DNA from: Ascochyta rabiei | Taxonomy: Eukaryota > Ascomycota > Dothideomycetes > Pleosporales > Didymellaceae | DNA length: 64,000 nt | Reading direction: 5' to 3' | Assembly: GCF_004011695.2 (NCBI RefSeq) | Contig: NC_082416.1 | Location: forward strand, 1,488,001-1,552,000 | Shown here: positions 1 to 12,157 of the stretch, in pieces | Layout: the number at the start of each line of letters is the position of its first letter | Numbering within the stretch: position 1 is the stretch's first letter | Translations under genes and position numbers: made by a program | Notes under the pieces: model-generated | What the model was told of the DNA's origin: nothing | The model's input: the letters and a program-made list of their open reading frames with translations, nothing else | Database searches by the model: none

Positions 1-489
1 CTCCTGCGGCCTTGACTGCTTGGATGCCTCATCGCCGCGGGCATGCCGGCAGCGTCCAGCATGCCGTACTTGGCGTGTTGGCCCAACGGTCGTCGGAGAT
101 AGCCCGAGATCAGCCATCACGCACCATCACGCGGTGTCTCAGTCCCTGTGTCAGTCCCGAGTCCCTCCAGCCGTTCTGCCTGGCACGGCCTGGCAACTGG
201 CCGGCAGCTGGCTGGCAGCTGGCTGGCACTACGCGGCCTGTTTTGCGACTCAAGCACGCGAACTCGTTCCAGTCAGGGCGCTCGCTCCCGCAGATGCTCA
301 CCAAGCCTTGCCGTCCGTGAGCCCCCCTGCGCGTCCCCACTGCCAGAGGCCTTAATTAGGTAGAGCTCTTGCAGCGGGTGCTGTGCATGCTCGTTGCCGT
401 GAGCTTTCTTCTTCCCAACGACCTGTCCGCCTTCACACGGTTGCTGGCCGCCAGATCATGCTTTTTGGTTCTCCTTCGCCAGCGTCATC
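1..489. other. Gene-free 5' flank
   Basis: I see no supportable gene here. A short run of GCTGGC/GGCAGCTGGCT-like repeats lies around 185-230. The rest is probably the promoter and 5' UTR of the Zn2Cys6 gene that starts at 490. Confidence 0.5.
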
Positions 490-3384
490 ATGTCTACCGA
501 GGTCTCGCAGTCACTGGCCGCCGCAATGTCGAGACCTCAGATCGGTATCGACCGCCTGCCCGCCCGCCGCGTCTCGAATGAGCCGCGAGAGGCCATGAAC
601 TGCAAGAGCTGTCGCAAGCGAAAGGTAGTGTCGCGCTTTCGCATGCCGGCGACGCTGCTGACAGGCTGACTACAGATCAAGTGCAACCGTACACGGCCAA
701 CCTGTGAAGCCTGTCAAGTGTTTGCTGTTCCGTGCGTCTACGGTATGCTCTGCTCCACTTGCCGAGGCGTGCTTGTACTCATGGCCTAACACCCCGCCAG
801 ACGCAGTGCCCAAGAAGAGAGGGCCCAAAACCGATGTTCTCGAGGCTCTCTTGAAGCGTGTCGACGGCCTGGAAAAGCGCCTTCACTCGGAGGGAAAGAG
901 CGATGAGCTCGTCGAGGAGCTCTCGTCAGCCATTCACGACGCCGCCGAGGACTCCAAGGCTACCAAAGCCTCGCCGAACACACGACCGGCTGTCCAAGTA
1001 GCTGCAAGCCATGGCAACGCAAATCTCGCAAACCAGTCCATGTCGCCGAGTGAGCCAAGGTGCGGCCTGCATCTGCCCTGTTCTGTCATGCTCCCACATG
1101 CTAACGGCTAGTAGCGTACAAACACCAACCCTCTCACCAGATCTCCTTCTCGACACCTACTTCGCCAGAATACACGGAAAGCCCTACCACGTCCTGGACG
1201 AGGCGACAACACGGCAGAGGTTACAAGCCAACCAATTGCCTCCCTATCTAGCCTACGCCATCTACGCCGTGAGCGCAAGGTATGCAAACTCACACCGAAC
1301 ACAACGCATTCTGCATCTAACCCACTCAGATATGCACCTCATTTTGGCGGCTACAATGCCGCAGTCCGCATTGGCTCAGAGTACTCTAGAAGAGCACGGA
1401 TGGAGCTTGAAATTGATGAGCCCTCAATCGAAGCTCTGCAGACGTTGATGCTACTTGCACAGGCAAGTTTCCAACTAGGAAAAGGCAAAAAGACCTACAT
1501 GCTGCTCAGTACGATCCACATCTACTCCCGAGGACGATCAGACAGCTAACGCCAGGTTTAGATGCTGCGACAAGCATGGCATTTGCCCTTGATCTCCACC
1601 GCGAACTGCCACAGGGCATGAAGGTCACACCCGCTGAACGAGAAGGCCGACGACGGCTATTCTGGTCCTGCTACCTCATGGATCGATTCGCAGCTACCGG
1701 CTCCAAGCGACCCTCTCTGGTATCCGACGAATCGATTGTACTACGCCTACCGAGTTGGCAGCTGCACCCCGGCGCAATGCTGTTAGAAGGCGACTACTTC
1801 CCCAACGGACAAAACCTGCAATATATGGGTGGCTCTGGAAAGGGAGGACAAGGCAGCATGGGCATGCTCATTGGAATAGCAAGAATCCTGGGAATAACCA
1901 ACCGCTACCTTGCGGCCGGAGGTGTCAAGGGTGACTCGCACTTTCCGTGGCACTCGCTCTCGAACCTCTCCAAGATCCGACAGGAGCTTGACATTTGGGC
2001 CTCAGAAACACAAGATACGTTTACCTCGATCGAGGCACTGTTTGGTCAGCCCGACAGCACCATTCTAGTTCTCTCGAAGCTAGTGTATCATCTGATACAT
2101 TGCCTGATTTACCGACCATTCCTACCGGTTGACCTGGCCGAACTCTCGGGAACCTCACAGCATCAGCCTTGGCAGATTGAGGCAACGAATTTATGCTTCC
2201 TACATGCTAATGCGATCGCTGAACTAGTCGAGATTGGGAGAGCCTCCTCTATCATCGATTGGCCAGCTTTCGTGGGCTACTGTGTGTGCACAGCTGGTAC
2301 CATTCACGTACACGGTGCGCATTATCCTGTTCGAGAAGGCGAGGTGTTCTCTGTGAGCGCAGAGTTCCTCTCTCGTGAGATGCAGCAGCTCTCTGAGCTA
2401 CGTTTCATCTGGGCTGGCACACAACATCAGCGGGAGACCTTGCAGACAATATACGGATGTCACACCGAGCTCGTCACATCGTTGGCCAGCAATCCAATGC
2501 GCTTCTCGCCGGTGTTTCAACTCGAGGACTTTTTCGATAGGTATCCAGGTCAGATTTTTGATGGATCACATGTCACATTTACGGACATCCAGATCGAATC
2601 CATCCACGAAAGGTAACCATCAGAAACATCTAATGCGAACCCGAGCTAACCGATCAATAGCCTTGCGACGTACAGCATCGAGCAGCGCAACAACATGTAC
2701 ATGAGTAGCGGCATAGTCGGTAATTCTCACGGTTACCAGCAGCAGCAGCAACCTGCTCGACCACACTATTCCAACAGTCAGCCCAATAAGAGACGTCGAG
2801 CTACCATCTCCAAAGCAACACCACAGATACAATCGGCACCGCTGCCGACGCCTACGTCCACCACATATCCTTCAAAGATCAAAACTTCACAACCTTCGGA
2901 TGCCGGTCTGTCCGACACAACCTCGAATTCAAGCCCCGGCAACACAAGGGTCAATGAACCGACGAACCCTTCCCACCCACCTTTTACACCACCACCGAAC
3001 AGCAGCGCAATGAGCATGCCAGGCGCTAGTGGTACCGGCAATGGCCAGGGTGGTGGTCTCGCCCTTCCATTCAGCCCGAACTTCTCGTTCTCGCCACTAC
3101 CACAATTCGCAAGCCTTGCTCCTTCGCCAGTGCCACGCGCAGCGCACCCCAACCCTTCGAACAATGATACCTCAGTATCACATTTCGATCCGATGCTCAG
3201 CATGCCGACACCGTACGATCAGCAGCCGACACCTGGCGCTGGTAGCACGTCAGGTGCATCGGTGCATACAGATCCAGATAGCAAGGATCCGTTCCTTAGT
3301 CTCCTGGAGCAGCTTGCAGAGAATGAGGTTAGTCGTGGTGGGCCCAGCGAGCTGGACTTCTTTCTGAGTGGGCAGAGTGGGTGA
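490..3384 (+). CDS. Zn(II)2Cys6 transcription factor with fungal_trans domain
   Basis: Predicted nuclear DNA-binding regulator of 862 residues. Exons by splice consensus: 490-624, 676-742, 801-1059, 1112-1279, 1330-1508, 1556-2612, 2661-3384 (sum divisible by three). Residues about 37-64 form the binuclear zinc cluster with spacing C-x2-C-x6-C-x6-C-x2-C-x6-C, split by an intron after the third basic residue block. A KKRGPK basic segment and a short coiled linker follow. The middle (about 180-600) matches the fungal-specific transcription factor domain, including the typical [14 protein letters not shown] stretch. The C-terminal 230 residues are Gln-, Pro- and Ser-rich low complexity, as in activation regions. 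The start at 490 is the first ATG in frame with the zinc cluster. The family is clear, but I cannot assign a pathway or orthologue, and no adjacent metabolic gene hints at a target. Confidence 0.9.
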
Positions 3385-4923
3385 CCTCTCCCAACTGCCT
3401 GAAGAGGAAATGACCGCCGTGAAAGCGGTACTTCCTACCGACTCCCCGCCGCATCAAATCAGTATCACATTTCATCACCCTCACTTCGTTTCGGTAAATA
3501 TTATAACAGCTTTGAGAGCAACGATATGCCATTTCCAGGGACATCTACAGGCCAGGACAAAAGAGCAGGTATCGTCTTCAATTTTCAGACAGCAGCGAGG
3601 CGCTTAGGGGTTCTGGAAGCTGGTGCATGAATCATCAACACCGCATCATGGGATCACGGACAGGGAAAATAGTCGGGGTGATCACCACGGTCAAACCACA
3701 TACCACATTGTATTTATATAATGAGAGATTATCATTACCTCGAGCTAGCAAATGAGCCCATACAGAGCAGATCCATGGGTACCCAGAGACAGGGACCTCG
3801 GTCGCAGCGCTGACCCACCTGTCCTCACGCCACGCACGTGCGAGATTTCGCTGACGATTGGTGAGTCCCACCTTGTACTGTACCATTTTGTCCCCACTCA
3901 CACTCCCACCACAACCGGTCCGTAGTGTGGCTACCGGTACGACAGACCAAAAACGGGACTGTTGCCCACCGTGGCATCGCAACCGGGCCGGCCGCGGAAA
4001 GGCTCCACACGGCTAGCGCCGACGTCGAAGAGAGTGATGGTCGAAAGGAAACGAGCAGAATCCCTGTTCTGACCATGGTCGGTCGACGACTTGCAGCGAA
4101 GAGCGCACGGGCCCTAGATCTGCTCGACCATGCACCCCCGCTAGAACAACAATCCCGGAGGTCGAGTGCGTGCTGACATGCAGGTTACACGAAGCGACCG
4201 CGGGACAACTGGGAGCGAAGACGAGCGCGATGGCAAGGGTGATACCGTTCATGCCAGGTTGCGAGATCAAGGGATGTGAGCTTATCGCTGTAGAGCGCAG
4301 GAACTGGAAAGGATGGACAGCGTGTGTTCCACCATCACTCTCGACCACCGTGAAGTAGCAGTCAGTGTACGAGAGCGAGCTCTGCACGGACCTGCAGCTA
4401 CGGTACATCCCCCCCCCCCCTTCGTGCGTCCAGAATCCAGAGCGACCCCAGAGAAAAGTCACTCTCGCAGAGGAAGGCCATTGCCTTCTTTCGCTGGCAA
4501 AACATCCCCCCCCCTGCTACCTTTCGCCTGAAGCGCTTTCTCACCCGTAGAGTCCATTGCACGCACATGTCGCAGGAACGATGCTGCACCTCTCCGGAAC
4601 AAGCTAGGCATGGGTTTTGTCCCTGCGCGCAAGCAACCTCGTGGTGCCGTGGCCGGGTTTGGGGTGTTCGGGCAGTGATCATCAGGGTCCTGGGGAAGTG
4701 CTAGTGCGGATGGGACACGGAGGTTGCGAGTCCGGAGAGTTGTGGGGTGGCGAGTGATCGTCTCGGGAGAGTGGTGGGGTGGCGAGTGATCGTCTCGGGA
4801 GAGTGGTGGATGGAGTGTAGTGTGTGTAGACAGTAGTATAGTACAACCGTATACCGTGACCGTGAAGGCACAGTGTGTGTGTGTGCGTTGTGTGGTGTTT
4901 GGTCATGGATAACGTTCCCTACC

Positions 4924-4990
<67 letters not shown>

Positions 4991-5502
4991 CTCACATGCG
5001 CTATCGCGCCAGTAACGGCAACGACGGCCTACCGCAGTGCACGAGGCCACGAGCGTCGAATCCACATGTCGGACGTGCAGGAAGGGCAATATTACGTGCA
5101 TGCACGGCGAAACAACGGTTGCAAGCGAAGCGCGGGGAAAGCTCGTTCCATGCAGTGCCGGTAATTGCTTTTCGTAGCGTTCATGTCGGTAGACCAAAGG
5201 GTTGTAGCTGGGCATGGGAGAGGGGGAGATGACAGGGACTAAGTGGCATTGTAGCACGCACTTGCTTCAGGGGATGGGTACCGGTTTGCATGAAAACGCG
5301 GAAGGGTTTGGCAGTGTGGTACACCCAGATACCTCAGTGGCTGCGTGTATCGAGTTGTGGGCTGGGCACTTTGTTTCATCGCTAGGCTCGGGTATCGTGG
5401 AAGGTGGTATTTGCATTCATTGATCTATGCAAATTCGTCTTGGGTTGCACGCCTGATCTACCTCTTGCTTGCTAAACAAGCATGGCTTACATGCTAGAGA
5501 GC
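3385..5502. other. Gene-free region between TF and glutathione reductase
   Basis: No ORF with recognisable protein features on either strand. It contains C-homopolymer runs (about 4409 and 4506), a tandem 32-bp duplication around 4742-4810 ending in CTCGGGAGAG, and a long CTTT tract. It probably holds the 3' ends of the two convergent flanking genes. Confidence 0.5.
4924..4991. repeat. CTTT tetranucleotide microsatellite
   Basis: About 16 uninterrupted CTTT units on the plus strand, giving a pure polypyrimidine/polypurine tract. Open frames across it on either strand (poly Phe-Leu-Ser or Lys-Glu-Arg) are artefacts of the repeat. Confidence 0.95.
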
Positions 5503-7259
5503 CTAAGTCATAGTGACCAGCTCCTCAGCCGAGACGGGATGGATGGCCTAGAGAGGGAAAAGTTAGCAACTTCTTTACAGTGCGGTACATTCGCCGAGTT
5601 CGCTTCCCCGCAGCCAAGGCCTTGTCGCCATGGTGCCAGTAATTGTCATGACATTACCACGCGCCTTACCCGCCAAAGAAGTAGATAGCACGTGGCCACG
5701 GGAGGGAAAGGGAGTTATTAACTTACCACACAGTTGTCAAAGTCCTGCTTTGTAGCGCCCATCTTGATCGCCACACCAAAGCCCTGTAGAATCTCGCTGC
5801 TGCCCTGGCCAAGAATGTGCAGGCCAACAACCTTCTCCTCCTCGCCAACGCAGACGATCTTGTAGGCTGTGGGCTGCTTCTCCTCGGGCTCCATCATCGC
5901 AAAGTACATGGCTGTGAACTCGGTCTTGTATACTTTGACCTCATCACCGTACTTCTCGCGCGCCTCGGGCTCTGTCAAACCAACGGAGCCAATCTCAGGG
6001 TGTGCGAAGACAACACTTGGGACATTCTCGTAGACGAGATGCGCGTCCTTCTTGCCGCCGAAGAGGCGGTCTGAGAGACGGCGACCGGCCGCAATGGCGA
6101 CGGGAGTCAGCTCGTAGCCGCGATCGCAGACGTCGCCGATGGCGTAAATGTTGTCGAGAGAAGTGTTCTGGAAATCGTCGGTTACGATGTGGTTCTTGTC
6201 ATTGAGCTTGATGTTGAAGTCCTTGATATGCAGGTCCTCGATCTCAGGTTCGCGGCCGGTTGCGAATAGAACAGTCTCGACCTCGACGGTGGACTCCTTC
6301 TTAGACTCGGACTCCTGGTAGGTTACGCGCTTCATGCCGTTGCCGATATCCTCCACCTTGGTGATCGACGTGCCCTTGTACAGGTTGATGCCCTGGCGCT
6401 CATACTCCTTTGTGACAGCGTCCTGGATCATTGGGTCGAATGTTCGCAGAAGCTTGTCGCCGCGGATGAAGAAGTGTGTCTTGGTGCCCAATGCGTGCAG
6501 CATACCCGTCATCTCGACTCCAATGTATCCAGCGCCGCTTGTTGCGATGCTCTTCGGCTGCTGCTCAAGGTCGAAGAAGCCATCGCTGTCGATTGTGAGC
6601 TCCTTGCCGGGAATGTCAGGCTTCTTTGGTCGGCCGCCGGTCGCGATGAGGATGTGCTTCGCCTTGACACGCTGGGTGCCTCCGTTCGCTAGCGCAATCT
6701 CAACCTCGTTCTTGGCGACGAACTTCGCTCGCCCCCGGATGTGCTTGATCTCGTCCTTGTCGAGGTTCTTCTCGTAGATGCCGTTCAGTCGCTTGACGTA
6801 GTTGTCGCGCTTGTTCTTAAAGTAGGGCCAGTCGAACTCTGGCTGCTCCTTGACCTGGAAACCGTATGCCTTCGCGTCTTTGAATGTCTCTGCAATCGCA
6901 GCAGCGTTCCATGTAACCTTCTTGGGAACACAGCCGACATTAACGCAGGTACCGCCGTAGCGGCTCGATTCGACGGCGACAACCTTTGCGCCGTGCTTGG
7001 CAGCTCGTCGTGCAGAAGCAATACCCCCGCTACCGATGCCGAGGACAAGGTAGTCGGCTTCTTCGGTGTTGTTGACAGGAGCCATGGTGGGTGTTGAGGT
7101 GGAGAAGTGGGACGAGAGTTTTGACAGACGCGCAGAAGCCAGTGTGACTTTGGCGGTAGCTTGGAAGTGGGTCCGTGGGAGGAAGCTCGTGGAAGGAGGG
7201 GTACTGTGAGAGAGACTCGGTGTATGAGCTCGCAGCGTACAGACGATTGTTCTACGCAT
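5503..7259 (-). CDS. GLR1: Glutathione reductase (NADPH), probable dual mitochondrial/cytosolic forms
   Basis: FAD flavoenzyme that reduces glutathione disulphide with NADPH, in redox homeostasis. Two exons: 5727-7259 and 5503-5547, joined across a 179-nt intron. The last 14 residues, including the catalytic His-Pro, are encoded only by the small exon. Visible are the FAD-binding GIGSGG motif, the redox-active [13 protein letters not shown] segment, the NADPH-binding [11 protein letters not shown] segment and the second FAD motif NIYAIGDV. The C-terminus reads HPVSAEELV, close to the family's HPTSAEE. Two in-frame starts exist. ATG at 7259 gives 525 residues with a 58-residue leader rich in Arg/Ser/Thr and lacking Asp/Glu, a mitochondrial presequence. 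ATG at 7085 gives 467 residues, the usual cytosolic length. Yeast GLR1 makes both forms by alternative starts; the same is inferred here. Confidence 0.96.
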
Positions 7260-7831
7260 TAATGCAGCAAGTGGGGGACCGCCCCCAACTTATAAGATGA
7301 CGCAAAGACAGCTAAGTCGGATTTGCAATTGATTTTTAGTAAGCCTATTCGCCCGGCGTTCCGAATGCTGATGGCTCTACTGCTTGGTGAGTAATCAGCG
7401 AACGGTAGGTCTAGAACCAGAAACGAATGGACAAGTGATGGAGAGATCAGACTCTTCGCTACACAACGCGCTGCGCAACTTGGCTTGAGGTCAACACGTC
7501 GGAGACGCGGACTGCGAGCGAACCGAACTTTTCGACATGGCGAAGACGGAGCAGCAAATGTTCGTTGCGGGAGGCGTGCATGCCACTAGGCCGCTTTGGG
7601 TAGCTGTTCCTCCACGCACTGACCTCATCATCGACTCTAGCCTTGGAGAGCTTCACGACAGCTCGTATGATCACGCATCAAGCTGCAGAACTTTTACACA
7701 CACGACGACTGGAGCATTGTGGATAGCGGAAGCATGCTCACCGTTGACTGTTGTATCACCACACATCTTCCATTGACTGCGCAGAACAACCACGCTACAC
7801 TCCTAGCAACCCATTTGACCACTCCGTCAAC
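7260..7831. other. Divergent intergenic region, GLR1 to small TM protein
   Basis: No coding signal. It serves as the upstream region for glutathione reductase (minus strand) and for the small membrane protein (plus strand). Confidence 0.5.
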
Positions 7832-8320
7832 ATGGGTGGAAGACTATCAACGCCAAAGGGAGCGGATGGCATGAACGAGAGTTCGAAGCCGCACTCGAAC
7901 AATGCGCCTGCCCGCCTCTCGCGGGGCCGCGGTATCGTTAATGGCAGGGTAAGCACAGTCGAGGATGACATAGACATGCACAACGCTGAGTCCAAACAGA
8001 CCATTATGGCGCCCTTGGCTGCTCTTACCATGGCTGGACTCCTCTTCGTGTACACAAGAACATCGATACGCGCCGCCAAGTTGAACGCCCAAAAGCATAG
8101 GGAAGCAGATGGAGGACAGATTAGCTGGCACAAGGAAAGCTTGAGGCGGCACGGGCAGCTCGAACGTCTGGACAACGACAACAGCACCTTGAAAGAGGCG
8201 TTCGTCGGGAGCTTCTCTGGTGGCAAGAAGCGCAAAGATTCCGAGACGGAAGAGAAGCTGCGGACAGACAGGTCCAAAGACGAGGAGGAGCTGCGTAAGC
8301 TCATGGGCAAGAAAGATTAA
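7832..8320 (+). CDS. Small single-TM fungal protein, possibly mitochondrial
   Basis: The ATG at 7832 gives 162 residues if unspliced. A 51-nt intron with consensus ends (gtaagc to cag, 7949-7999) sits inside the ORF; it is a multiple of three and lacks a stop, so splicing gives 145 residues. I favour the spliced form because the removed 17 residues are acidic and interrupt the run from an N-terminal Arg/Gly-rich section into the membrane helix. One hydrophobic segment (about residues 42-55 spliced) is followed by a basic stretch SIRAAKLNAQKHREADGGQ and a charged Lys/Glu-rich tail. The block around that stretch looks like a conserved fungal family of unknown function. No function is assigned. 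Confidence 0.7.
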   Translation: MGGRLSTPKGADGMNESSKPHSNNAPARLSRGRGIVNGRVSTVEDDIDMHNAESKQTIMAPLAALTMAGLLFVYTRTSIRAAKLNAQKHREADGGQISWHKESLRRHGQLERLDNDNSTLKEAFVGSFSGGKKRKDSETEEKLRTDRSKDEEELRKLMGKKD

Positions 8321-9344
8321 CAAGCTGAGTATGTGGCTTGGAGTGTTGGAGCCACGCTGAGAGGCTGCTCCACTTGGCGTTTCTGGTTGGATTTCTCATA
8401 CATGAGCCGTGCTCTCATGCAGACGAACACCAACCATGTGGTAGCCAAGCAGGACAATGAAGTCGAGCAGCACTACCACGTGCTGTGCATTCGATATGCT
8501 GTCCTCACTTCGGTACCAGACTTGGCACCGCAATCAGGCGGAGATGACATGATAGGTACAGGTCCAAAGAGCTGCGAGAACCATGGTTGGGTGCCACATC
8601 CGCGGCCGGTAGCTCATGTCATACACGACGGCTTTGTAGCCGACCTCACATCATGCATGGCATTCGTTGAAGCTGCAAGACATCAGCGAAGAACTGTCGC
8701 CACGACGTTGATGCGCAAGAGCGTAGCAAGCCGAAGAGAGCGTGCAGCATTCGAAGTGTCATGTATCGTTGCAATGATTCCGCTGCGTTGTGATTTGCTG
8801 AAGCTCTGTAGACGTGGTGTGGGTTCGAGCTTCACATGCACATCGCTGAAACCCCGCATTCCCCAACCCAAGTTGTGGCAGTCGATGCTCGACCACCAAG
8901 CCCGACGTCGCCATGCATGTACGGCTGCAACTGTGACTGCAGGCCCTGGTTCGCGATTCAGCAGCAGCGGGTGAAATGCGCGTTTTGTTGCATGAGCACC
9001 TTGAAGCGTCCGGTCAAGAGAGCTTAGTTGGGTAGATCACGGCGCTGTGGCCAATAGCAATAATTTAGAGCGTTTCGTGGATGCAGGATGCACAAAGTAG
9101 AGAGCTCGACCCCACCACAGCATCATCGTGCTCCCTCAGCTCAGTACGCAGCGCAGCCAAACCTCAGCCATTGTCGCCCAACCACCCTCGCACCCAGACA
9201 TTTGCACCTTCTGCCGCCGTCGCGCGCACCCTGTCGCCCATCAGCCGGACCTCACCGCGGTCTTGATGGAGCTTGGGGGGGTACTGGCCCAGTCGCGATT
9301 GCCGTAGGAAGACACCGCGTCTTCCACAGCTAGCGATAGCCAGT
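8321..9344. other. Gene-free region
   Basis: ORFs here begin at non-ATG codons or lack any protein-like composition. Nothing recognisable was found. Confidence 0.5.
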
Positions 9345-10795
9345 ATGCCCGAGCGGGAGGAGACAGGACAGCAGCTCAGCACCATCTCTGGCCCGCCGAG
9401 AGACCTCACCGACGTGTCGCGAGCTGTCCTGCGCAGCGAGCAGGCGAAACGATGGACCAAGAGATATAGGACTGAGGTCGCAGCGAGCTCCAGCAGCCTG
9501 CTGTCCACGGTCGTTGCAGTATGCGCGCTTGCCTAGGACACACCCTTGAGAGTCTGCAACTAACAAGCACCAGTATCCCCTCGATTCTGTGAAGACACGC
9601 CTCCAAGCGTACGTGCGCGTCGTAGAACCACACGAGCACCGCTGACCTCAACAGCTACAAGTTCAACTCATTCAGCGACTGCGTACGCCACACATACCAA
9701 ACCGAGGGCCTGCATGGATTCTGGCGAGGTATGGCGTTCCAGAGCACTACAGCGACTTTGTTTGGGCGCCCAGCTAACCAACGTTGTTCCTGGCAGGCGT
9801 TTGGTCTCCCCTGGCCAGCATCACCCTCGTTCGAACGGTGTCTTTCTCCATCTACCAGCGCTCCAAATACACAATCGATGACTGGATTTATCAAGCTACC
9901 GGAAGCTCGCCACTCGTCACAGCGAATACCAGCGGTGCATGGCCAACCTTTTCGACCATCGCCTGTTTTGGCATGGCAGGAGCGACCGCTGGCGCTACAA
10001 TCACAGCGATCGCTTGTAAGCTATACAACACTGACAGGCTGCTGTAGCACTGACGGGCAAACAGGTCCTTTCGAGTTGACGAAGCTGAGCGCCCAGATCT
10101 CGGTGCTGATGGCTGACCGCAATGATGGCTGCAAACAAAACGATGCGATAAGGAAGAGCTATCAGAACCTTGGGACATGGAAGACAGCTCAGAACTTGGT
10201 CAGACACCGTGGGTGGTCAGGCTTGTATTCTGGGTTCCATCTACACCTGCGTAAGTGCAACAGTGACCAAGCTTGACAAAAGCTGACACGAAGCAGTACG
10301 AGACTCGATCGGTACGGGTATTTACTTCGTCACGTATGAAAGCGTGAAACAGATCCTGGCAAATGCACGAGGCACTTCACCCACACATCCTCTGGCCGTG
10401 GTGATAGCTGGAGGGCTGTGTGGTCTCGTCAGTTGGGCTTGTGTAGGTTTTATTTCGGCCTCGGATAGGGTTAGAATCGCTGACCATGGAATAGATATTT
10501 CCAATCGACACTGCGAAGAGTATCTACCAGCGCAACTGTCTAGTAGGAGGCAAAGACAAGCAAACGAGGCCCAAGATTCAATTCCTTAACCCGCGAATGT
10601 ATCGAGGTACGTCCCAAGCTTGAGCACCACCTCTTTGGATTTGACTGACTCTTTGCAGGCCTCGGTGTCTCAATGTCTCGCTCATGCGTAGTCAACGCCA
10701 TTTTCTTCACTGCATTTGAGTTCACCAAGAAACGTATCAACCAAATGGACGTCGACGAGGAGCTTCTCCGCAGGCACGACGAAGGCGTTGACTGA
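9345..10795 (+). CDS. Mitochondrial carrier family protein (SLC25-type)
   Basis: Inner-membrane solute carrier, substrate unknown. The gene is split by about seven short introns; the start ATG at 9345 is the first ATG in the frame of exon 1. All three carrier repeats are visible by their signature P-x-[DE]-x-x-[KR] motifs: PLDSVKTRLQ just after the first intron (about 9573), PFELTKLSAQ (about 10065) and PIDTAKSIYQ (about 10500). Each is followed by the expected Gly/aromatic signature further on (GFWRG, GLYSG, MYRGL). The N-terminus lacks a long presequence, usual for carriers. The divergent second motif and the RWTKRYRTEV N-terminal block suggest one of the poorly characterised fungal carriers rather than an ADP/ATP or citrate carrier. 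Assignment to the family is firm; the orthologue is not. Confidence 0.85.
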
Positions 10796-11094
10796 TCTAG
10801 CATCATCTACCTTGATTTGTGATTTCAGCTGTACATGCATAGGGTTTGGAGTAGGCGTATGAACATAGGAGCACTCGAGGGTTATATGGGCACCACACAT
10901 GGTATGTAAGGTAGTATTGACTGAGTATTTATTTACGGCATGAGGTAGAATACGGTGCACAATGATATTCGATCGACACTTCTTTTGTCTCGCCGTTCGT
11001 TCCTTTCATCCATGTTATTCCCGCCCGTTCGTATTGTCCTGACTCTAGGATTAGGTCGTCTGAGACATGTACACATCGTGAACCGTCCTTTGCC
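10796..11094. other. Gap between carrier and BTB remnant
   Basis: No gene seen. It probably contains the 3' UTR of the carrier gene. Confidence 0.4.
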
Positions 11095-11933
11095 TCAGCA
11101 CCCGCTACGTCGTTTTCGCTTGTTGCATTCATCGAAACGTGCTACCTGGCACTTCTCCCCTCTGTTGTCGTTTGGGCCATGTCCGTGGTAATCGCAGCGA
11201 TTTAGGCGTTTCTTCCAGCCATGCTGCAACCGCATACACCTCAGCGCAACTCCGAGCAGAAAGTTATGTGGGAGCTGCGACCGAAGCTTCAGTTCTCCGT
11301 TCTCCTCGAGCTCTCCTTCCAAAGGTAGCAGTGGCTGTCGATCAAAGCTTGAAGGACGAGGCTGTTGAACGGCAGATGATCAAACGCATAGATAGATGAT
11401 CGTGGCACACCAGCGAATTTGTAGATCGAGAACGAAACTGTCAATCAGAGCGTTCTCCGCTGCCCGGAGGAACCCAGTGGCCATGAAGCGGTCGCCGAAC
11501 TCGCACGCCTTGACTCTGGTCGAATCAAACCTGATTTCGAGACGGCCGTCCTTGGGGTACCCTTGCGTGTGAAGCCACTCGAGGAATATCTCTACTAGAA
11601 CAAAAGTGAGTAAACACGCTTATTTGCGAATGTGGGTCGAGCTGATAGGTGTCGCAGTCCACTTCATCCAGCTCGATTGCGCGCTGCTGCCTCTTTCCAT
11701 GAGCCAGTCAGTGCCCTCTTGAAGTATTCAGAGTGCTCCAGGAGTAGACGTGGGTGGACGAAGCACTCCATTCGGTCTGGTCCGATGTCGATCTTGACTA
11801 CGTCGTCGCGCATCAGCATGCTGTGCGGAGGGTTGGGTTGGTTCTGTTGCTTGCGGTGGTGTGGTACTGACCCGTAGCGTAGTGTTAAGTCCTCAATTGT
11901 CGCTGTAGCGGCGGTCGAGGCTGGAGCTGCCAT
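11095..11933 (-). pseudogene. Decayed BTB/POZ-domain gene
   Basis: From ATG 11933 the frame encodes an N-terminal leader and a BTB-like core, with VHPRLLLEHSEYFKRAL followed by GSWKEA as in the intact neighbour at 12158-12885. Several lesions follow. (1) A one-base shift just after WKEA, needed to reach the expected IELDEVDCDTY. (2) At the position of the neighbour's intron the acceptor ttctag is present, but the donor reads AT instead of GT. (3) A 4-bp tandem duplication (ATCT) near 11390 breaks the frame in the TIIYAFDHLPF block. (4) Another shift is needed to reach QLPHNFLLGVALRCM near 11250. Homology to the neighbour runs from 11933 to roughly 11150. An upstream 51-nt intron candidate lies near 11842. 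I read this as a dead paralogue of the cluster. Confidence 0.75.
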
Positions 11934-12157
11934 TCTGGTGTTTGGACGGGGTGTGTGAGTGAGAATGAATGGAGGGGTGGATTTGGTGGAGATGTGAGGT
12001 TTGTGCTCGATGAAGGTGAGGTGAACGCGTATCTTGCACGTTCCCATTTTCGTTTGCTATACAATCTGCAGAGCTCTTCTCGGTTATTCCAGATCCGTTC
12101 GTAATGTAAGAGCTCCTGATCTTATGCATCCTCGCCTTTTGCGGCTCTCTCTCTCTT

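Noticed and set aside
8333..8974. 213-codon plus ORF
   Set aside because: No ATG at its start, no recognisable motif and mixed composition.
9020..9090. tRNA-like A-box sequence (AGCTTAGTTGGGTAGA)
   Set aside because: No matching B box (GGTTCGAATCC-like) or cloverleaf follows.
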